A stretch of 64,000 nt of DNA from the NCBI RefSeq assembly GCF_000813825.1, contig NZ_JWTA01000001.1:310001-374000 (forward strand), written 5' to 3'. This stretch comes from Chryseobacterium taiwanense. GTDB taxonomy: Bacteria; Bacteroidota; Bacteroidia; Flavobacteriales; Weeksellaceae. The translations under genes and the position numbers were made by a program. The notes under the pieces are model-generated. The model searched no databases. It saw nothing but the letters and a program-made list of their open reading frames with translations, and was not told where the DNA came from. Positions 58,734 to 64,000 of the stretch are shown in pieces. Position 1 is the first letter of the stretch; each line of letters begins with the position of its first letter.

Positions 58734-58777
58734 AAATATAACAACATAAAAATGTATCATTTATGGCAATTTTGTGC

Positions 58778-58810
58778 TTGTCATTCTGAACAAAGTGAAG
58801 AATCTCATTC
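58778..58810. repeat. Dispersed repeat, GTCATTCTGA family (half copy)
   Basis: TTGTCATTCTGAACAAAGTG then AAGAATCTCATTC matches the left arm of the element at 20391-20472. It lies 40 bases upstream of paaZ. Confidence 0.65.
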
Positions 58811-58850
58811 ATAAACTGTTAAACAGATACATTATTAAAGTAAAAACTAT

Positions 58851-61346
58851 ATGGAAAAGTTAAAAAATTACATCTACGGTGAATGGGTAGAAGGAAACGG
58901 AAACGGAATTCCTTTGTACAACGCTGTAAATGGTGAACAGGTTGCTATTTCCGATACGGAAGGTCTGAATTTTGAGCAGGCTCTTGATTACGGAAGAACA
59001 ATTGGTTACAAGAACCTTTCATCGATGACGTTCTACGACCGTGGAGAAATGTTAAAAAAAGTAGCCCTTTATTTATTAGAAAGAAAGAAAAAATATTACG
59101 ATTTATCTTACAAAACAGGAGCAACTCATGTTGATTCTTGGGTAGATATTGAAGGAGGTTTTGGTACTTTCTTTACTTATTCCGGATTGGCAAAAAGAAT
59201 GCTTCCAAATACTCCGTTTTGGGTAGATGGAGAAACTCAGAAGATTTCGGCTAACGGAACTTTCTTAGGAACTCATATTTTAACTCCGAGTGAAGGAGTT
59301 TCTGTACAGATTAACGCCTATAACTTTCCGGTTTGGGGAATGTTGGAGAAATTGTCAACATCGTTATTGGCAGGTGTTCCTTCGATCGTAAAGCCATCTC
59401 CATACGGTTCTTATTTAACGAACGCAGTGTTCCAGGATATGATCGAAAGTGGAATCCTTCCGGAAGGAGCGGTTCAGTTGGTTTGTGGTGAGCCTGGAAA
59501 TATCTTGGATTATATTCAGGATGGAGACTCTGTATTATTCACAGGTTCTGCAACAACAGGGAGAAAATTAAAATCTTTACCATCAATTGCAGGAAACGCA
59601 GTTCGTTTCAACATGGAAGCAGATTCTTTGAACTGTTCAATACTTGGGCTGGATGCAAAACCGGGAACTCCTGAATTTGATTTATTCATCAAAGAAGTTC
59701 GTAACGAAATGACTACGAAAGCCGGACAAAAATGTACGGCGATCAGAAGAATTATCGTTCCTGAAAACTTAATCGGGGATGTTCAGAATGCTTTATCTAA
59801 AGCTTTAGACCAGACAAAAATCGGAAACCCGTTGAGCAGAGAAACAAGAATGGGTTCTTTGGTTGGAAAACAACAGTACGATGAAGTTCTAAGAAAAGTT
59901 AATTTATTAAAAGCTGAAACGGAATTGGTTTATGACGGACAGCACGAATTGGTAGATGCAAACTATGAAAATGGTGCATTTATGAGTCCGAAATTGTTCT
60001 TAAACGATGCTCCGTTTACTAAAAATATCTCTCACGATGTTGAAGCGTTCGGACCGGTTTCTACATTGATGCCTTACAAAGATGCGGAAGAAGCTGCAGC
60101 GTTGGCAAAAAGAGGAAAAGGAAGTTTGGTAGGATCTATCATCTCTCATGATGACAATTTCGTAGCAGAAACTTCTTGGAAAATGGCTTCTCAGCACGGA
60201 AGAATTTTCGTATTAAACAGAGATAATGCAAAAGAAAGTACAGGTCACGGTTCTCCTCTTCCTACTTTAATGCACGGTGGTCCCGGAAGAGCAGGAGGTG
60301 GTGAGGAAATGGGCGGTTTAGGCGGTCTTCATTTCTTCCTTCAAAAAACAGCGATTCAGGGTTCTCCGGATACATTGACGGCAATTACAAAAATCTATCA
60401 ACAAGGAGCTGAGAAAAAATTCTCAGATAAACATCCTTTCCAGAAATACTTTGAAGACGTTGAGGTTGGTGATTCTTTAGAAACAGCAGGAAGAACGGTT
60501 ACCGATGCAGATATCGTGAATTTCTCTAATGTTTCTTGGGATCATTTCTATGCACATACCGATGCAACAAGTTTAACGGGAACTATCTTTGATAAAACGG
60601 TTGCTCACGGATATTTTATCCTTTCGGCAGCGGCAGGATTGTTTGTTTCAGGTAAAAAAGGACCGGTTATCGCAAACTATGGATTAGAGAACTGTTCATT
60701 CTTCAAGCCTGTGTATGCGGGAGATACCATTACGGTTTATTTAACGGCAAAAGAAAAAATCAACAGAGGAGTGAAAGGAAGAAATATTCCTTCAGGTGTG
60801 GTAAAATGGTTGGTTGAAGTGGTAAACCAAAGAGATGAGGTAGTTTGTGTAGCAACAATTTTAACATTGGTGGCAAAACATTCTCCTTTCATTGATCTGA
60901 ACTTAAAAAATATTCAAAAAACATTAAATGGCTTAACTGATTCTACTCAGCCAAGTTGGGGTAAAATGTCTCCTCAGCAAATGATTGAGCATTTAGAGCA
61001 CGGAGTGTTGGTAAGCTTAGGTGAGCCTGAAGCAGACAAATGCTTTACTCCTGAAGAGCAGTTGGAAAAATGGCAGGATTCTCTTTACAATCACAGAAAA
61101 ATGCCGAAAGATTTCCCGGCGCCGTTCTTGGCAGAAGATGAAAAGTTATTAGAGCTAAGACATAAAAATCTTGAAGCGGCAAAAATTTCTTTCATGGATA
61201 ACCTGAAAAGATTCTCTATTTATTACAAAGAAAATCCACAGGCAGAACACATGAATTTTGTTTTCGGAAAATTAAATAAAGAAATGTGGGAACTGATGCA
61301 TAAAAAGCATTTTACTCACCACTTCGAACAATTTGGATTGATTTAA
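58851..61346 (+). CDS. paaZ: PaaZ bifunctional ring-opening enzyme with C-terminal DinB/DUF1569-like extension
   Basis: 831 residues; E. coli PaaZ has 681. Residues about 1-515 form the aldehyde dehydrogenase (FNMEADSLN, catalytic Cys in GQKCTAIRR). Residues about 530-680 form the MaoC-type hydratase (VSWDHFYAHTDATSL, TVAHGYFILSAAAGLF). Together they hydrolyse oxepin-CoA and oxidise the semialdehyde. The last 150 residues or so (WGKMSPQQMIEHLEHGVLVS, KHFTHHFEQFGLI) look like a DinB/DUF1569 helical bundle with several His that could bind metal; no such domain is present in the E. coli protein. Confidence 0.93.
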   Translation: MEKLKNYIYGEWVEGNGNGIPLYNAVNGEQVAISDTEGLNFEQALDYGRTIGYKNLSSMTFYDRGEMLKKVALYLLERKKKYYDLSYKTGATHVDSWVDIEGGFGTFFTYSGLAKRMLPNTPFWVDGETQKISANGTFLGTHILTPSEGVSVQINAYNFPVWGMLEKLSTSLLAGVPSIVKPSPYGSYLTNAVFQDMIESGILPEGAVQLVCGEPGNILDYIQDGDSVLFTGSATTGRKLKSLPSIAGNAVRFNMEADSLNCSILGLDAKPGTPEFDLFIKEVRNEMTTKAGQKCTAIRRIIVPENLIGDVQNALSKALDQTKIGNPLSRETRMGSLVGKQQYDEVLRKVNLLKAETELVYDGQHELVDANYENGAFMSPKLFLNDAPFTKNISHDVEAFGPVSTLMPYKDAEEAAALAKRGKGSLVGSIISHDDNFVAETSWKMASQHGRIFVLNRDNAKESTGHGSPLPTLMHGGPGRAGGGEEMGGLGGLHFFLQKTAIQGSPDTLTAITKIYQQGAEKKFSDKHPFQKYFEDVEVGDSLETAGRTVTDADIVNFSNVSWDHFYAHTDATSLTGTIFDKTVAHGYFILSAAAGLFVSGKKGPVIANYGLENCSFFKPVYAGDTITVYLTAKEKINRGVKGRNIPSGVVKWLVEVVNQRDEVVCVATILTLVAKHSPFIDLNLKNIQKTLNGLTDSTQPSWGKMSPQQMIEHLEHGVLVSLGEPEADKCFTPEEQLEKWQDSLYNHRKMPKDFPAPFLAEDEKLLELRHKNLEAAKISFMDNLKRFSIYYKENPQAEHMNFVFGKLNKEMWELMHKKHFTHHFEQFGLI

Positions 61347-61360
61347 TTCAAAATATAAGA

Positions 61361-61397
61361 AATCCCTTTTAGACTTAGTTTAAAAGGGGTTTTTATT
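61361..61397 (+). terminator. Intrinsic terminator after paaZ
   Basis: CCCTTTTA and TAAAAGGGG arms around an 8-base loop, then a T tract. It marks the end of the paa operon. Confidence 0.8.
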
Positions 61398-61569
61398 TAA
61401 AACTCTAATCTTTAATAAGATAAATTTTCTTAAAGCATTTGCAAGATGACTTTTAAGGAAAAAAAGCTTTATTAGGAAAATATAAAGCATGAGAATGTTA
61501 AAAAAAACGATATCTATTTCAAAAATAATATAGATATTTGATGAAGCTACTTTTTATAAATAAAATACT

Positions 61570-62106
61570 ATGGAATTAAGGTTTTTCAAAGATTTTGACT
61601 TTACAAATTTTTGGAGTGAGTGCAGTTACTCATCAAAAGATTATATAGAAGATTTTCCAAGCGACGAAACAATTACAGAAGTTGAAAATAAATTGGGATA
61701 CCAACTTCCGGGATCATATATCGAATTAATGAGAATACAAAATGGAGGATTAGTGAATAAACCATGTTTTCCTACCACAGAAAGTGTTTCATGGGCAGAA
61801 GATCATGTTGCCATTACGGGAATTATGGCGATTGGAAAAGAAAAAAAATATTCCGTGTGTGGCGAATTGGGAAGTCAGTTTATGATTGAGGAATGGGGAT
61901 ATCCTGCGGATGGTATTTATATTTGTGATTGTCCTTCAGCAGGGCACGATATGATTCTTTTGGATTATTCTGAATGCGGAAAAAATGGAGAACCTCAAGT
62001 GGTACATGTAGATCAGGAGAGTGATTTCAAAAAAACTTTTCTGGCAAAAGACTTCGAAACATTCATTAGAGGATTAAAGCAGGAAGAAGAATTTGACGGA
62101 GAGTAA
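61570..62106 (+). CDS. SMI1/KNR4 (SUKH) family protein
   Basis: 178 residues. The SUKH pattern begins at about residue 35 (EVENKLGYQLPGSYIELMRI, QNGGL), with IMAIG and EEWGYPADGIYICDCPSAGH later and a DYSECG motif. SUKH proteins are often toxin-immunity proteins, but many are solitary. No toxin gene is adjacent; the next gene encodes a DNA glycosylase 12 bp away. Confidence 0.88.
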   Translation: MELRFFKDFDFTNFWSECSYSSKDYIEDFPSDETITEVENKLGYQLPGSYIELMRIQNGGLVNKPCFPTTESVSWAEDHVAITGIMAIGKEKKYSVCGELGSQFMIEEWGYPADGIYICDCPSAGHDMILLDYSECGKNGEPQVVHVDQESDFKKTFLAKDFETFIRGLKQEEEFDGE

Positions 62107-62118
62107 TATCCTACTCAT

Positions 62119-62811
62119 ATGAAAAATGAAACTTTTGCAGATAGGGTCATTGAGTTTAATAAAAACTTACACTATTCAGGATCGCTGCCGGAAGACTTTC
62201 AGGTGTTAAATCCATATCTGGACAATCCCGAAACAATGATCGTTATGCAAAAGTTTTATCATAAATATTATAACGATTCAGACAGAAGGAAATTTATTAT
62301 CGGGATCAATCCAAGTCGTCATGGAGCAGGAGTTACCGGAGTTCCTTTTACTGATACCAAACGTCTGGAAAGTGTTTGTGGAATTAAAATGAAATCTGCG
62401 TATACTCATGAAGTTTCTTCGGTTTTTATGTACGATATGATTGAGGAATATGGAGGAGCACAGGAATTTTATAAAAATATCTATATCAACTCTCCCTTTC
62501 CTTTGGCCATTGTAAGAAAATCCAAAAACGGCTGGCTGAATGCCAATTATTACGATGACAAAGAGCTTTTTAAGGATGTCAAAGAATTTATGATCCAATC
62601 CTTAAAGAAACATATCAGTTTAAACCTGGATATATCAGAGGTTTTTGTTTTAGGAAAGAAAAATGCAGATTTTATTTCAAAATTAAATCAGGAAGCTCAA
62701 CTTTTCGAAAAAATGACGGTGTTGGAACACCCAAGATATATTCAACAATATAAATCAAAAGAAAAACAACTCTATATTGATAAATATATTCTGGCTTTGA
62801 ATAACACCTAA
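62119..62811 (+). CDS. SMUG2-type uracil-DNA glycosylase family protein (DUF4918)
   Basis: 230 residues. The UDG-fold pattern is visible: FIIGINPSRHGAGVTGVPFT (motif 1 region), SPFPLAIVRKSKNG, VFVLGKKNADF and the C-terminal VLEHPRYIQQY (HPxx motif region). This matches the SMUG2/DUF4918 branch. It probably removes uracil or oxidised pyrimidines; activity is not established for this branch member. Confidence 0.85.
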   Translation: MKNETFADRVIEFNKNLHYSGSLPEDFQVLNPYLDNPETMIVMQKFYHKYYNDSDRRKFIIGINPSRHGAGVTGVPFTDTKRLESVCGIKMKSAYTHEVSSVFMYDMIEEYGGAQEFYKNIYINSPFPLAIVRKSKNGWLNANYYDDKELFKDVKEFMIQSLKKHISLNLDISEVFVLGKKNADFISKLNQEAQLFEKMTVLEHPRYIQQYKSKEKQLYIDKYILALNNT

Positions 62812-62832
62812 ATCACCAAATACAATATTAAT

Positions 62833-63597
62833 ATGCCTTGGAATCCTGAAGTCTATAACCAGTTTAAAGATGTACGTTACCTTCCTTTCTTCGATTTGAT
62901 GAAGCTTATCTCGCACGATGGGCTAAAAAAAGCCATTGACATCGGTTGTGGAACCGGAGAACAAACTCATATTCTTTCTGAAAAGTTTCCAAATGCAGAA
63001 TTTCTAGGAATCGATTCCTCTGCGGAAATGTTGGCCAAATCTCAAGCATTTAAAAATGAATACTTAAGATTTGAACAAAAAACAGTTGAAGAACTCTATG
63101 ATTCTAACGAGACATGGGATTTGATTTTCAGTAATGCCGCCTTGCAATGGTCGGATAATCATGAAAAGCTATTCCCAAAACTACTATCTTTATTAAGTGA
63201 AAACGGGCAGTTTGCCGTACAAATGCCGTTTCAGGCAGAAAACCTTCTCAATCAGATTCTATTTCAGCTTGCTTCAGAAGAACCTTATAGAACAGCACTT
63301 CAAGACTGGAACAGAGTTTCTCCTGTGCTAAATCTGGATGAATATTCAAAAATGATGTTTGAATATGGCTTGAAAGACCTTCAGATCTCTATCAGAGTGT
63401 ACCCAATCATTGCTGAAGATGCTGAAAAACTTTTTCAGTTTATTTCCGGTTCAGCACTCATTCCATACCTGGAAAGGCTGGAAGGAAATAGTAAACAACA
63501 ATTCATTGATGATTATAAAAAACGCATAGAAAAAAGATTTAAACAGTTTCCTGCTATTTATGCATTCAAGAGAATATTGCTGTACGGAAGAAAATAG
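62833..63597 (+). CDS. tam: SAM-dependent methyltransferase, trans-aconitate 2-methyltransferase-like
   Basis: 254 residues. The N-terminus MPWNPEVYNQF resembles Tam (WNPxxY). The SAM-binding motif is AIDIGCGTGEQTHIL (about 35-49), followed by LGIDSSAEML, then LIFSNAALQWSDNHEKLFP and FAVQMPFQ, all close to the E. coli Tam pattern. It would methylate trans-aconitate, an inhibitor of aconitase. The substrate is inferred from similarity. Confidence 0.82.
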   Translation: MPWNPEVYNQFKDVRYLPFFDLMKLISHDGLKKAIDIGCGTGEQTHILSEKFPNAEFLGIDSSAEMLAKSQAFKNEYLRFEQKTVEELYDSNETWDLIFSNAALQWSDNHEKLFPKLLSLLSENGQFAVQMPFQAENLLNQILFQLASEEPYRTALQDWNRVSPVLNLDEYSKMMFEYGLKDLQISIRVYPIIAEDAEKLFQFISGSALIPYLERLEGNSKQQFIDDYKKRIEKRFKQFPAIYAFKRILLYGRK

Positions 63598-63672
63598 AAA
63601 CTCTGCATAAAAACAGCTCTTTTTGAACACTAAAAATGTTGCTTTAGTTTTCTCAAAAGCCCTTTATTTAGT

Positions 63673-63680
63673 ATTTTTGT
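63673..63680 (+). promoter_or_regulatory. -7 box (TATTTTTG)
   Basis: Matches TAnnTTTG, 22 bases upstream of the ATG of the partial crotonase gene. Confidence 0.45.
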
Positions 63681-63702
63681 ATAAATCAATAGATACTAAA
63701 AA

Positions 63703-64000
63703 TGAGTGATTTTGTAACATCAGAAATTAAAAATAATATTGCCGAAATTACATTCGGAACTGCAAAAAGTAATTCTCTTCCCGGAGCAATTCTTGAAAAA
63801 CTGGCTCAGACTATTCTTGACGAAGGCGCTAAAGCAGAGGTAAAAGCTATCCTTGTAAAAAGTGAAGGTGAAAAAGCGTTCTGTGCAGGAGCAAGCTTCG
63901 ATGAGTTATTAGCTATTGAAGAACTGGAAGCTTCTACTCAATTTTTTGGAGGATTTGCTAAAGTATTGAACGCGATGAGAAATTGCGGGAAAATAGTTGT
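63703..64000 (+). CDS. Enoyl-CoA hydratase/isomerase family protein, N-terminal part (runs off right edge)
   Basis: 99 residues are visible from ATG 63703. The crotonase N-terminal oxyanion-hole motif is KSEGEKAFCAGASFDELLA. It is cut by the window edge before the second motif, so the exact activity cannot be judged. The paa operon here lacks a second hydratase (PaaF), and this gene, 2.4 kb past paaZ with its own -7 box, could supply it; methylglutaconyl-CoA hydratase is an alternative. Confidence 0.8.

Noticed and set aside
1..64000. tRNA or rRNA genes
   Set aside because: No cloverleaf-like or rRNA-like stretch was recognised when reading the intergenic regions; a tRNA search program was not available.

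Overview
The window looks like chromosome from a Flavobacteriia member, most likely Weeksellaceae and close to Chryseobacterium. The DNA is AT-rich. Start codons lack Shine-Dalgarno sequences, and many promoters carry the Bacteroidetes -7 box TAnnTTTG. The gene set also fits: bshA (bacillithiol), GH92, M43 and M1 peptidases, OMP-type TonB receptor, DUF4254, DUF2851 and DUF4292. No rRNA, tRNA, CRISPR array, prophage or insertion sequence was seen.

Layout. 1-3.7 kb: the N-terminal part of a UvrD/RecB-like helicase, a tandem pair of carboxypeptidase-regulatory-like secreted proteins and a SIMPL protein. 3.7-8.8 kb (minus): a GNAT/PspC/DUF2851 operon and a GH3-bshA pair. 8.9-16.5 kb: a lipoprotein, then a minus-strand envelope series of flippase, sugar nucleotidyltransferase, DUF4292 lipoprotein, EnvC-like LytM protein, TatA, DUF4254, lipoprotein and ribA. 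16.6-24.1 kb: dihydroorotase, divergent azoR/hxlR, an AraC regulator with an aldo/keto reductase, and a GH92 mannosidase. 24.1-37.2 kb: two paralogous OmpR-type two-component operons, DUF1573, a 2,4-dienoyl-CoA-reductase-like SDR, two M1 peptidases, a secreted EEP hydrolase and a TonB-dependent receptor. 37.3-44.8 kb: M43 protease, a four-gene NarL-type signalling operon, an FKBP lipoprotein and clpB.

45.3-61.3 kb is a phenylacetate (paa) catabolic locus: a TetR (PaaR-like) regulator, then paaK, paaE, paaA, paaB, paaC, paaD, paaG, paaH, paaI, paaJ, paaY and paaZ on one strand. PaaK makes phenylacetyl-CoA and PaaABCE epoxidises it. PaaG makes the oxepin, and PaaZ opens the ring and oxidises the aldehyde. 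PaaJ and PaaH carry out the beta-oxidation steps, with a PaaF-like hydratase perhaps being the partial gene at the right edge. Several uncharacterised genes are interleaved. The right end holds SUKH, SMUG2-type glycosylase, Tam-like methyltransferase and a partial enoyl-CoA hydratase.

The most unusual feature is in the paa locus. Nearly every intergenic gap from paaE to paaY is filled, from stop codon to next start codon, by one family of AT-rich inverted repeats (arms like TTTGAAAATG and CATTTTCAAA). At 52.4-52.85 kb the loop of one such repeat contains a gene for a four-helix-bundle protein of the 23S-rRNA intervening-sequence (IVP/S23) family. This suggests either an IVS-like element with ORF-less derivatives or an operon-wide RNA hairpin system. 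Other regulatory candidates are 11-bp-period TTAAC repeats at both OmpR-type operons, a 21-bp-period direct repeat at the AraC-linked reductase, an 18-bp triple repeat between azoR and hxlR, and a PaaR-like palindrome at paaK.
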